Shown: positions 19,542-31,075 of the stretch, piece by piece
Layout of the letters: the number at the start of each line of letters is the position of its first letter
Numbering within the stretch: the stretch's first letter is position 1
Origin: Haplomitrium mnioides
Taxonomy: Eukaryota; Marchantiophyta; Haplomitriopsida; Calobryales
NCBI GenBank assembly: GCA_049999725.1
Contig: JBNGIS010033817.1
Span: 69,482 to 102,478 of the forward strand
Direction: 5' to 3'
DNA: 32,997 nt
Translations under genes and position numbers: made by a program
The notes under the pieces: model-generated
What the model was told of the DNA's origin: nothing
The model's input: only the letters and a program-made list of their open reading frames with translations
Databases searched by the model: none

Positions 19542-21966
19542 TGGAGGATGCTATTACTATCAACAACTTAGTCATAAGATTCCAAGTCGCCTACATTGCA
19601 AAAGTTGACTTGGCTTTCTTATCCAAGAAGCATTTGTTCTAACGAAATAAAAGCTTGACAAAAATTCAATGTACCTTGTTCAATCCTGATGGTTTGATTG
19701 AGGAGCATTCTTGTAGAATGTTGGTGGATTGCGAATTTTGAAAATTTTATGTCATTGTGTTTTGGTAGAAGAATCAAAGAAAAAGTTGTGCATGTCAATG
19801 ATGGTTTTGTGACTATAGTTGATGGTCAAAGCAATCATGTATTCCAAACTCAAAAAGCTATTTCTTCCAAAGATTGGAAATGAGTATGTGAAATCTATGT
19901 AATTTGTAATTTCACCTATATAACATGACATCATTTTAGATTTTTCTTAGCATGAAGATTGATCCACTCAAATTGATTGGGAAAAATGACAAATTCAAAC
20001 TACTTTACAAGGAAAGCACTTTATTTTAGGGCATTTGATACCATTGGTAAAGATGTCTTAGCCAATTCTACGTATTGTTTTTGAGGAGAAGGAGTTATAT
20101 ATCTATATTGTTTGGATTAAACCTATTATAGACTTGGGTAAGAAGGGAGGGAAATCTACATCAACTTCAATGGTTGGTAGCATTTTGAAGAAGCTTTAGG
20201 ATGTGTTTCTAGATGATTTGCCAAAAGGCTTCTTACAAAATGATCAAAGAATGGTTTTTTTATTGAGTTAATGCCAAAAATTACTTCTTTTAGTTAATAT
20301 ATATACCAATTATCACCACAAGAATTGAAAGAGCTTTGCAAAACCTTGAAAAATCTTTTTTAAAAAGATTTTATTCAACATATTATTTTGTCTTGGGGAG
20401 AGCTAATGTTTTTTGTACTAAAGAAAGATGGTGTTTTTGTTTTTGCATAGAATATTGTGGTCTAAACAAGCATATAGTGAAGAATACTTGTTATTTGTTA
20501 TGCATTCATGATTTGTTGGGTCAATAAAGTGGTGTATAATTTTTTTCTAAGTTGGATCGTTGAAGTTGCTAGTGACAAATTTCTATCAAGCCAAATGATG
20601 TGCCAAAGATAGCATTTTGCATAAGATATAAGCATTTTGAGTGGAAATTTCATACATTTGGTCTCACTAATGCCTCAGCTATATTCATGGATCAAGTGTT
20701 GAGGTTTTGATGGGTTATTGGATAGGTCGGTCTTGGTATTCTTAGATGATATTACTATCTTTAGTAAAGTTGAAGCCGAGTACTATAATCATTGCAACAA
20801 AGTGAAGATTACGCAAGTAGAAGTTTTGTTGAAAGAGGTCCAAGACTTAGTGTGAGTTTTGGAAGCAAAAGGTGACTTCTCTATAACACAAGATGGTTGC
20901 AAATGGTATTAAGATTGGGGAAAAAGTAAATTAAGGTTATATGTCAAAGAATACAAAGGATGTTAGAGGCATCAATGGATTGGCAAGCTTGCTAGCAATG
21001 GTTTATGCTACCAAAGTATAGAGACACTACTTTTTGGGAAAACTTGTGCTCATGTACACCAATCACAAGCCGTTGTTGCAATCAATTTATTTGAAAATTA
21101 TCACAAGTCATCATTACTGTTAGGAGCATCAATTGCATCTCTTTGATATCCAATTGCAATACGAGTTGAGAAAATTCTATACCATTCCAAATGCATTTTT
21201 ATGCAAGCTATAATATTGATTTATCATTTGATACTTTAGAGGTGGCAAGTCTTAGCATACTACACCTAGAGAAAGTTTTTGGTAATGATTGAAAAAGATG
21301 CTTTCTTCAATCTTTTTTGGGCATGATTAACGATGCAAGATAATGAGTATCATAATCTTTCCATTAGAAATGGTATTCATTCTTGAAGTAATCAAATCCA
21401 TGTTCCACAATATGTCATGTTTCTTATACCGTGTTTATAAGAAGCACACAAAATTCCAATCTCAAGGCATATTGGAGTAGACAAGACTATATAGCTACTT
21501 TACTACACTTGGTGGTGGCCAAACCTAGCTAAGAAAGTTTGTGGATTTGTTCATTCTTGTGAAATTTGCTAGCAAAACAAAGTTTCTAATCAAAAACCAG
21601 TTGGGCTTCTACAATTGCTACTGATTCCCATTGCTTGTTGGGAATATGTAAGTTTGGATCTTGCCAACTTTTGACTACATCTTATGGGCTTATTGCAATT
21701 ATGGCAAACTTGATAGATGCTCCACAATTAGCACACATTTACTTTGATAATGTCTTCTACTATTATGAAGTGTCTAATGTATTAGTATTTGATATGGATC
21801 TAGGTTTCACTCGAAAGTTTTGGCCAGAAGTGTCTAAGCTTTTAGGCACCAAACTCTCTATATCTACGGCTTACCATCCTCAAACAAGTGGTAAAATGAT
21901 GCTAGTTATATTGTATAGGATATGCTTCAAGTATTTATCAAAGTTCATCACACCAAGTAGGAAAAA
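19542..21966 (+). pseudogene. Ty3/gypsy pol remnant (protease, RT, RNase H, integrase)
   Basis: In order: a KVDLAFLSKKHLF and SCRMLVDC stretch with an aspartic-protease-like VDC (about 19727) and GFVTIVDGQSN; RT pieces LKELCKTLKNL, FVLKKDGVFVF, a DISILSGNF.FHLVSL region and VFLDDITIFSK (about 20737-20765); an RNase H end with YTNHKPLLQSI and HQLHLFDIQLQYELRK; integrase zinc residues FVHSCEIC..NKVSNQKPVGLLQ (about 21545-21610) and the core SLDLA, LAHIYFDNVFYYYEVSNVLV and FGTKLSISTAYHPQTSG-like sequence up to 21900. Many stops and frameshifts. It ends abruptly in the integrase (DMLQVFIKVHHTK) at the Element III end. No LTR is present. Confidence 0.85.
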
Positions 21967-21990
21967 CATCCGCTATATTGAACCAGAAAT
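21967..21990 (+). repeat. Terminal inverted repeat, DUF7869-side end of Element III
   Basis: Begins CATCCGCTATATTGAACC and continues AGAAAT, followed by AGGCTACTCAAAG, the DUF7869-side subterminal block. Preceded by AAAA (21963-21966). Confidence 0.7.
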
Positions 21991-23559
21991 AGGCTACTCA
22001 AAGAAAAAGCTTTCTTTTCCGAAAAAATGTCATTTTGAAGCTAAAAAACCAAAGAAAATGAGGTTATATTTCAAAATAAAAAACTATGTGAGCTTTTTTG
22101 TGCTTTATTTTTGCCGTTTTAACAAGCTTGATAGAGCAAGAAGCAATTTCATTATGTATAATAGAATGATATTCTTAGTTTATATGAAAATATTGGAAAT
22201 CTCAAAGTCGATGAAAGGTACAAAAATTATGGTTTGTTTTCATAAAAAACTTGCATTTTTCATTGATTGCATTTGAAAGCCCAAAATCGAAACACATGTC
22301 AAAATAGGTTATTTTAAAATAAATTTAGATGCACAAGCTCTATGCACGCATAGAGATGGTGCCACTAAAAACTTATTTTTTGAAAGATGAATAGGCAACT
22401 TGAGAAATACGCAAGCAAATCATAAGTCAAGAAAATAAGTTTAGAATCTCAAGGCGCAAAAACGGAAATAAGTTTAGAATCTCAAGGCACAAAAACAAAC
22501 AAAACCAAACCTTGTATAGATTTAAGAGCTTATATTGAAGTTCAAGAAAGAAAGAAGCTTTTTTTGTAGTTCAAAATCCATATTTGCAAAAATTAAAATG
22601 GTCATGTTTTAGAAGATTTCAGTAATTCAAAATATTTTACAATTCAGAGATTCATATACAAAAATGAGTCATAGTTCAAAATCAAAAAGGCAGGTGGGTT
22701 TAGAGATTTACTTCAAAGTCTAAACAAGCAGCAAGCTCCAAGTTTTGGACTAGAGTCTCCCCAACAAAAGGTTTCCAGTTCCACAATGGAGTCTTTGAGC
22801 GGTTTAGAATCAAAGTTCTATAGGGTAGTCTTTGTATGTACAAGGTTCAGGGTTCTATATCAAAGTCTGTGCATGTGGAAGGCTTCAACTTCCACACCAA
22901 AGTCTATGCATGCATATGAATCTAAGCTCAACATCTGAGCACTCGACAACAAAGACTATGCTCAACAAAGGTTTTAGGTTCCACAACAAAGTCTATGCAC
23001 ACATGAGGTTGACTTGCACATCAATGCCTATATGTGCATAAGGTTTAGACTTCTAAATCCAAATCGAGATGTGTTTAGGGTTTTTTTTTTGTAACAAACT
23101 CTAGGCACGCTTATGATTTCGTTTTTTAAATCGGAATCTAAGAGTGAAATGGGTCCAAAGCTCTACATCATAGTCAAAACACGCTAAATTTTCACGTTTT
23201 ACATCAAAGTTCATGTTAACAAAGGACTAAGTAGTCGATTTGGGCAGATGCTTCAACAGTACCAAAAATCAATACCAAAACATTAAACTCTTCTAGCAAA
23301 CAATATACAAAGAAAGAATATAACTATATTTTGGATTAGAAAACATTTCAAAAACCAAATGAATATTGTGATTAAATGTTTGAGTTTCATTTGCAAATGA
23401 TAGAAATGAACTTGGAATGTTTTGCACTAAAAAGTTCAAGGTGGGATACAAATTCTGAGAATTTCATGAAAAAAATTCTCATGTATTTTATAAAATAATA
23501 CACTTAAATTATAACATAGATTGAAATTACACAATAAACAATAGATTTTTTAAATGGCT
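21991..23559 (-). other. 3' and subterminal region of the Element III DUF7869 gene, with palindromic repeats
   Basis: No gene. Colinear with 3407-4969: a 'GAAAATATTGGAAATCTCAAAGTCGATGA' type block near 22180, a single CTATGCACGCATAGAG near 22340, and between ~22825 and 23130 several repeats around AAAGTCTATGCATGCATATG embedded in 'CTAAGCTCAACATCTGA'. A short open frame running from the gypsy integrase into this region (to 22276) is fortuitous. Confidence 0.6.
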
Positions 23560-26500
23560 TTAGTCACTTGTATCGAGCTCTTCAAATTCAGTTTCAAATA
23601 TTCATCAAAATTAACACGATCTCATTGAGTGTTGAAAACATTGATTGAATCTCTTTCAACCTCATCTCGATTGATTTCTTTCTGTCTTTCATACTCAAAT
23701 AGATTTGATTTAATGTTAGTTAGAGTGATCTTCTTCCATTTGTTTTTTTATGTAAGAAGAAAATCAAAAGACAAAATCATGATTTGTGTTACATCAAGTA
23801 CATCAATATGTAATTTAGATTTGTGTTTCCTTTCGTTGCTGCTATTTTTTTTTTGGAAAGTATTGTCTAGAAAATGCATCTTCATACTTCCAAATAAACC
23901 ATTGAACATGTATTTGTTTTGGGTTGCAAGGTTCTTCCTCATCAAATGACAAAGTTTTGAGAACTTTGGCAATCCAAAATGGTCTGCCATTTGGATCGAG
24001 TGATGCAACAACACAAATAAACATTTTGGCTTTCACTTCATGTAGGTTGACAAATTTGTGCATGTATCTAGTGTGATTTCAAACAATTACTTCTCGCTGT
24101 TTAGGTGCTCTATTGTAGATTGCTTGACATATAGAAAATAGTACCTTCTACTCAAACATCTTCCTCTAGCTAGTGAGCATCAAATTGAAAACTTAGACAA
24201 ACATTTTGAGAATCACTACAAGTATTTGCAAGTTGTGAAGGTGGAAAGGTAAATTCCTTTTTGAGTCGTGGTCTTTTTCTTTCAAGGATATAAGCTGCAA
24301 TCTCTTGATAAGTAAGGGAAAAATCATTCCACCATTGAATACCAAAATTTGTAAAGAACTTGTTGCAATTCTTACTTATATTGTCCCTTATTGCAAAGGC
24401 CACTTTCTCTGCATCAACTTCTCTTTCTTCCTTTTGAGATTGTTGGATTTCAAAATATGCCTTCAAAGGAATCAATATTGAACTAATTTCTTTGTCTACT
24501 TCAAGTAGACACTTGAGCTAACAAATACCATATGGATGTAACCAAAGTTCATCTATTGAAAATTGTTTTCTTGAAATCTTTGCCTTCAAATCACTCAACT
24601 TGAGCTTGAATTGTTGATTGAAGGTAATGTCATGTATCCTTTGAATCAGAGAGGGATGTTGTTACATAAACATTTTGAAATCCCAAGTCTCCATTAGAAG
24701 AGTTGCTTAAGGTTTAGGATTGTAAGACAATTATAACACCTCGCTAAGACTTGTTATTGTGAAAGCCTTGATAAATTTCAAAAGTTTTGAGAATCTGTTG
24801 AACTAAGGAGACTAAGATATCCAAATAGGATGGAGTTCTTATTCTCTTGTGTCATATTGTTCAACTGAACATACAAGGTAGGAGGCAGCGACCCTTCAAA
24901 GTCAAATAATACTCTATTTAGCACTCTAACTGTTGAATTGGGGTCGCTTTTCAAGTTTGTGTAGGTTGAGGAGACCCTTGAAGAAAGAGAATGGTTGAAT
25001 ATCAAGACACCAGCAACATACACACCTACCAAACAATTTTTATTGAAGTTTTTTGGTGGTGAAGGTCGTTTTAAAACTATTTTTTATCCATTCCATCAAT
25101 CACAATGCCCAAGTACCTTTGACCATTGGTATAGCATTTTCTTTGATGGTTTGCAAGTATATTTCAGTGAAATATGTCTTGATGCCTCAAATTTCAAAAG
25201 ACAGCTTTAGGTGCAAAGAATACCCAAAGCAACTTTAACAAATGTTTGGAATAGAAGAGATGAAAATTAAAAACAATGATTAAAAGTCTAGTTTGTACTC
25301 TTTAAATGTATGAGAATCATAATAACATTCACAATATCTAGGTGGCTTTAAAGAAACAAAGGTCACTTACTTGTCTTTGACTCAACATGCACAAGAGATT
25401 CCACAAGAGAAAAACAAGATGTGCACCATTGGGATCACCAATTGGAACTTCAACTTCAATGTTGGCATCAACTTCATACACATATAGGATTCAAAGAAAC
25501 AATAATAAAACCTATGCATATATAAGATCAAAAGAAACAACATCAATATTTTGGCTTGCTTTTACTATAGTCACAACTGGAACTGAAAGAAACAAGAACA
25601 AAACCCTATATGTGATAAGGTCACAAATAGCATAAACGATTCTTGATCTCGCTTATCTCAAGTTGAGCCTTGGATTGAAAGCAACAATAGAAAAATCGGG
25701 TGTGTATCTAAGGTCGCAACCAACAATCAAAACAATTTCCACACTTTATTTGATTATCGACATGTTTTGAATTCAAACTAAAAGCAATAGACTCTATGCC
25801 AACATTGAATCTATCATGACAACTAGAGTTGCTATGGTTTTCTTGACTCAAACCTCGTTTAAGAAACAAATCAACAAAATCAATGTCTTGTTGCACTAAG
25901 TTTGAGAAAGCTTAACATCTCCAGAACTAAGCTTTGACACTAGTAAAAATGGCACCATAATAACCTTAGGTTTCAAAAAGGAAGAAATTTGATACCTTTG
26001 TCAAACTCCAAAACAGATTTTTCCCGCAACGATTTTATTTCTTCGCAGGTTTCACAAACAACAAACCTATTGCGTTTTGGAATTTCAACATTTGGAAAAT
26101 ACTTTATCCAATGTTTTGTAAAACCAAAAAAACTCATAATGCAATTGGGATCTTTCTCTTTCAAATAAGTTGTATAGTAGTCATAAACTTCCCACTTTGT
26201 AAAATTATCTAACAAGTTATAAACTTCATGAGTCGGTTTTTTCTCACAATTTCCTTGGAAATAACTATCCATCCATTCATGCACAAAAACTCCTTTAGCA
26301 AATAATTCTTTATTTCTAAAAATGCTAATAGGATCTATGTTCTTGAGATTTTTAATCCTTTGGATTTTATCTTTCCATACTGATAATATTAATTTAAAGG
26401 CTCTTCTATAGACAAGTGTATCGCCAAGTAGAGTGAATTAATTGTCAATATTGGAGTCTTTCTTAGCATTCTCCACTGTAATATAATATCTCAATACTTC

Positions 26501-27544
26501 ATGATTTGTCAAAAATATGTTTCTCTTATACTTTAAAAAAAATTTGCCTTGCACAATGACAAACAAATATTTTGATAACATGAAATTCTCCTCAATTTTA
26601 AAATTGATATTGTATTGAGCTTTTTCTTCACAAAGCTCTCGTCATGATAGACTTTTGGCAAAGAATTGTTACGTTAAGTATTTACTCGTTTGGGTTTGGC
26701 CTAGATAAAGAACTATGATGTTTTGCCGTGTGATTCGATCTGTAAGCGAATCCAACTATTGGAGATAAAGCATTATCTTTGAGATCTTGTGCATTATAAG
26801 AAACATTTTTTGTTCGCTTGAAATATGTTTTTGATCTATGCTGACCATCTTGAGATGTAGGAGAACTGGACCATGTAGAAACATAAAGCTCATCAAAATC
26901 TTGAGCAGAAGAAAATGTATTTTCTTAAATAATCGGTGCTATTGGCTATAACTCTAGAGAAATGTTGAGTGACTTAGACTCTTTGCTTGAGTCATTGTCT
27001 AATTTGTCATCTAAAGATTCCTCCAAACAAATTCTATTTTTAGAGGGTTTTCCATTCTTGCTGAGAGGTCCAACTTACCTAGAATTTACTTGTTGTTTGA
27101 GTGGTGCCAACGGTGACAAGGTATCACCTCCAAAATTGAAATAGTCATCCAATTCTCTGCTTTTTGTCTTTTGAACAAAAAAATTTGGATCTTGAAGGCC
27201 GTCGTCATCTGATGCTGACAAAGAAAGCTCCCCAACCTTCTCGAGATTGTGACTTGAACATTTTTTTCTGTTAACCTATTGGAGTAATTATTAGAAGGAG
27301 TTAACTTTGATCGCTTGACCAACAAGAAAGATTCATTGCATGTAGAAGGTTGAGTCTTGGATCCTATGTGTGCATTGAATTCACTCGTTGATCCCATATG
27401 TGAATTGGGTTCACTTCTTGTTCCTATACACACATATGGTTCACTCCTTGATCCTATACACACATAGGGTTCACTCACTTGATCCTATTCTGTTGATGTA
27501 TCTTGTTCAACAATTGCTATTTTTTTTCCCAAAATACTTGCCAT
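23560..27544 (-). pseudogene. DUF7869-family protein gene (gene 1, Element III), longest copy, broken
   Basis: The ATG at 27542-27544 opens MASILGKKIAIVEQD, then a TAG and decapeptide repeats, and LLVKRSKL. The middle is frameshifted. From 26284: HEWMDSYFQGNCEKKPTHE, FTKWEVYDYYTTYLKEKD, HWIKYFPNVEIPKRNRF, CETC; donor GACAAAG/GTATC at 25995, a probable ~0.8-kb intron, then the IDGMDK block (about 25085-25110). Next LVGVYVAGVLIFNHSLSSRV, NSTVRVLNRVLFDFEGS, LPPTLYVQLNNMTQENKNSI (24778-25032), an extension with KFFTNFGIQWWNDFSLTYQE (24170-24475), a C-terminal domain MFICVVASLDPNGRPFWIAK (23842-24063) and an acidic tail to the stop at 23560-23562. The IDGMD and QLNN..ENKN blocks identify DUF7869. 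I found no clear third acidic motif after ENKN, so that part is deleted or unrecognised. Confidence 0.72.
27355..27485 (-). repeat. 30-bp coding repeats in the DUF7869 N-terminus (Element III)
   Basis: Five units on the - strand read SEPYVCIGSR, SEPYVCIGTR, SEPNSHMGST, SEFNAHIGSK, then TQPSTCNES. The first two are nearly identical in DNA (core CCTATGTGTGTATAGG-like). This is the clearest copy of the repeat and is open across all units. Confidence 0.8.
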
Positions 27545-27754
27545 CATACTTGATGCTTTAGGTACTCCAATGCTTTCCTCCTCTGAATAATGATTTGAAA
27601 CAATCTCGAGCTACTAACCAAAAGCAACACTTTTTTGAGAATTTGAATCCTGAGATTCTAGTCGCTTCTTGCTTCTAATACTCCAGCCATTTAAAAATAA
27701 TAATGAAAAATGGAAAATTTGAAGGAGGTATTTAAACAAATATTCTTGGTTGAT

Positions 27755-27854
27755 NNNNNNNNNNNNNNNNNNNNNNNNNNNNNNNNNNNNNNNNNNNNNN
27801 NNNNNNNNNNNNNNNNNNNNNNNNNNNNNNNNNNNNNNNNNNNNNNNNNNNNNN
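27755..27854. other. Assembly gap (100 N)
   Basis: A 100-N run inside the divergent intergenic region of Element III. Confidence 0.95.
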
Positions 27855-27970
27855 ATACTAGTATACCCAAAATATGAATTTTTGGAGAAAAGTTTACAAA
27901 ACGACAAAATAAAGATATTTTTGTGAAGGAAACAGGAAAAAGATTTTGGAAAGATAAAAACGAGCAATGA

Positions 27971-27978
27971 TTTATATA
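27971..27978 (-). promoter_or_regulatory. TATA box for the DUF7869 gene (Element III divergent promoter)
   Basis: TATATAAA on the - strand, in the same sequence context (GAAAGATAAAAACGAGCAATG) as 17248-17255. The opposing + strand TATA box is not recognisable here, although CTATGTGTCAAGAGC, the decayed form of the conserved ACGTGTC site, is at 28002-28016. Confidence 0.5.
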
Positions 27979-28654
27979 CTAAATTGATTTCCTCCGTACA
28001 AACCTATGTGTCAAGAGCTTTGTGAATCATTTTTTGGCAAGAAATTGTGTTTTTTGAAATTCAACAATGGAAAGTTTCTTTCCATTATGGCAAAGTCACT
28101 TTCGAGTTTTTCTTTTCTTAGTGTGCTTATTTTTGTTATTTCCTATGATTTGGCTTTTTTTCCTTCCATTTTTTGTGAACTTTTTATCGTACATTTTCAT
28201 CCTTCAATTTTCACTCATTTCCACATTGAAGAAAATGGCATCTCATGCCGTTGCTCTAAAATTAGCTTAACCAAAGTCTTATTGGTATGCTGATGTTTTG
28301 AAGACACTTGAGCCCCACAAAATGGCCAACAAATGGCCAATTTGTTGCGAGACTATCAGAGGCATTGACCATCATCTGTAACCTTTCCGAGATGAAGGTG
28401 AAAAATTCAATATAGGCCTTTTGGTACAGGTTACAATGATTTGTGAGGAGGATAAAGCCCACATTGGGCTACTTGTGCAATAAAAAGAGGGGATCACGTT
28501 ATTCAAGGCCTCTTCTATGAAGTTACGCTTCAACAAAATGAAGTTGAGAAATTCTTTCACCAACGATCTATAAGAAGCCTACAAAGACAACAAGGTAAAA
28601 ACTTGTAATTTATTTTTCTTGTCAGGTATATAGTTTATTTTGGCAGTCCACTGT

Positions 28655-29100
28655 CCATATGCGCATAGGATCTGGAGTCCTTACACGCTTGGATTGCAAG
28701 TTCTATGCGTATAGGAACTCTGGAATCCATGCGAACATGGACTCCAGATTCCAAATGCGTTTGGACCTTGGTATTTATGCGTGTATGGACTCTAAAGTCC
28801 ATGCGTGCATGGACTCTAAAGTCCATGTGAGCATAGACTCCAAGGTTTATGCGCATATGGACTCTCTCGTCCCTACATAGAAAGACTCTAGATTCCATGC
28901 ACGCATGGACTCCCAAGTACCTACTTGTAGCGACATTGGAGTCCATGCGTACATAGACTCCAAGACCCAGGTGCGCCTGGACTATGGACTCCAAACGCAC
29001 TTGGACTCTTGAACCTATTGCATGCATGGACTCCAAGGTCCCTACGTGCAAGGATCCTAGACTCATTGTGTGCTTAGACCTAATATGTGTATGGACATTG
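28655..29100 (+). repeat. Palindromic 24-bp minisatellite in intron 1 of gene 2 (Element III)
   Basis: The longest array, about 18 units, for example GTCCATGCGTGCATGGAC at 28797-28814, with CTCTAA or CTCCAA linkers. It lies between the exon 1 donor (28595) and exon 2 (about 29250). The 24-bp period is a multiple of three and stops are rare, so both strands show long but meaningless open frames with 8-residue periodicity. Confidence 0.9.
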
Positions 29101-30804
29101 GTCATTGTTGTGTGATGCCTTGGGGTTCTTAATAGCAATGTCAACTAGTATTTTGGAGAAATAGCAATCATGTACTCTTGTTCATATTTATTATTAATAG
29201 TCCTTGATTATTTTTTGTTTTTTGTTTTTAATTTTCACGATTTTTATCTGACTTTGTCAACGGCTACCTGAATGCAAAGCAGGTGGAGAGAGATTTCATT
29301 TAATTTACATTCAATTTAAGGATTTTAAATGCAAAGCAAGGCTTAAGCTTGGCACAATGTGTGCCTCACCCTAGTGCAACAACATTCACAATGGTAGCAA
29401 TAGGTGGACTGTCCACTGCAAAGAAGATGAAAAAAGTGGAGCCCACGGAGGCTCCAAAGAAGAAAAATGCAACTCTACCAAAGAAGAAGCTGGTGCCCCC
29501 ACTGCTTGTTCAAGAAGAGCCCGTCCAATTGCCTTCTCTACCAAGCTCATCTTTGTTAGCACCATCATCCTCCTCTTCTAGTAGCTTTGAGAAGGATAAT
29601 GAGCCAAAGCTTATGCGGCAGCCTACATCAAGAGCAAAGAGGGAGGTGCACAAAAGGCTCAAGACATTTCAAGAGATGCAGCAGGTGGATCCTTAGACAA
29701 TGTTCAAGAAAGGCAAGAACAAGATTTGCAAGTTTGCAATCCAGCGGTGAAGAGTTTGCAAGGAAACAATAATGATCTAGTTGGAAAACATGAATTTTCC
29801 AAAAGTTGGAATGGACAATTGGAGGCCATTCCAAATTAAACGCTTGAACAAAGATTTTGTGGAGCTTCTAGCATACAGAATGCTCACCAGCAAATATGTG
29901 CATTCATTCTTCATCATCATTGAGGACCCAAAGTATGGGTTAAGAGATAAGTCAGAGTGTGACATCAAGAACCCTCACAAGCACTGGTACGAGATTGCAA
30001 GATGCAATCACAATGCTGCTACAAAGCATCTACTTTTTACAAAGTATAGAGCAAAGAATTTGATGTTTTTTGCTTTGCAATTTTTATATTTATGTTGGTC
30101 TCACACCAATAGAAGCCCAAATTTTTGCAACCAATGACAATTATGACCAACAATACATGCTTCAAATGACTTCACTTCAAAAGGTCAAATATTGGCATCA
30201 AAGATTTTTGAGGGGCAATATGGTATCATCCTAAAAATTAAAAAAGAGAACTTGTGCTAGAGACTTTAGAGATCAAGCCAAAGTTAGCTCTTGACAAGAC
30301 GATGACTTCTCAAGACAAATGGTTCCAACTTGCATTTAGAAGTGGAGAGCTTTGGGAGTTGCAATAGGGCATTTTTCTATATGGGAGAAGAACCTTGTGA
30401 AAGACCAGAAGCCCAAGGCCAAAGGCTCATTACAAATGGAAGACATGAAGTGGACACCTTGGAGGTCCCTTCAAGGTCTTCATGATGAAATCAAAATTTC
30501 AATTTTGAAGCGAGTGGATGTCTAAGAGCTTTTGATTGAAGACGTATCTTGGGAGATCTTGGGAGCTAGAGAGGCATAAAGTTTGATAATCATGGTGAAA
30601 TCTTTTTGTTCGGAGGTTTGCTATAGCTCGTGGGAGGAGACAATGATGGAATATCCTATTCATATGGAGGAATCAAAGATGTCTTTTTTTATTCGAGTTT
30701 CGAGAAATTGTTGGTAAGTATTATTTTTGTGCTAGCCAATTTTTTTTGTAGAAGTTTGTTTGAATTATTTGAAAATAAATCTATTTGTCAAGCTCTTGCC
30801 ATCC

Positions 30805-31075
30805 GTATGTGGACTCTTTGGTCTACGCTCGCATAGAGTATATTTCTATGCGTATATGGACTCTAAATTCCATGCGCGTATGGATTCAAGTCACAGAATG
30901 CTAGGGATCTTAAAGTCCAACTGCGCAAGGACTCTCAAGTCCATACGAGCATGGAATCTAAAGTTCATACGTGCATAAACTCTAAACTCATGCGCACAAG
31001 GACCCTTATAGTACACGTGTCTTTGGACTTTTAAGTCCATTTGAGCATAGACTCGTAAGTCCATATACACATGAA
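30805..31075 (+). repeat. Palindromic 24-bp minisatellite in intron 2 of gene 2 (Element III)
   Basis: About ten decayed units (for example TTCCATGCGCGTATGGA near 30869) between the donor at 30714 and the acceptor CAG at 31149-31151. It matches in position the arrays of Elements 0 and I. Confidence 0.85.

Noticed and set aside
21635-22276. 213-codon open frame as a novel gene
   Set aside because: The first ~90 codons are gypsy integrase; the rest runs through the Element III end into its non-coding 3' region, so the fusion is fortuitous.
28635-29144. 169-codon open frame (- strand) with repeated VHARMDS-like octapeptides; similar frames near 10035, 11868, 18025 and 28659
   Set aside because: They lie in the intronic 24-bp arrays. 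A palindromic unit whose length is a multiple of three keeps frames open on both strands, so the repeat explains them without coding.
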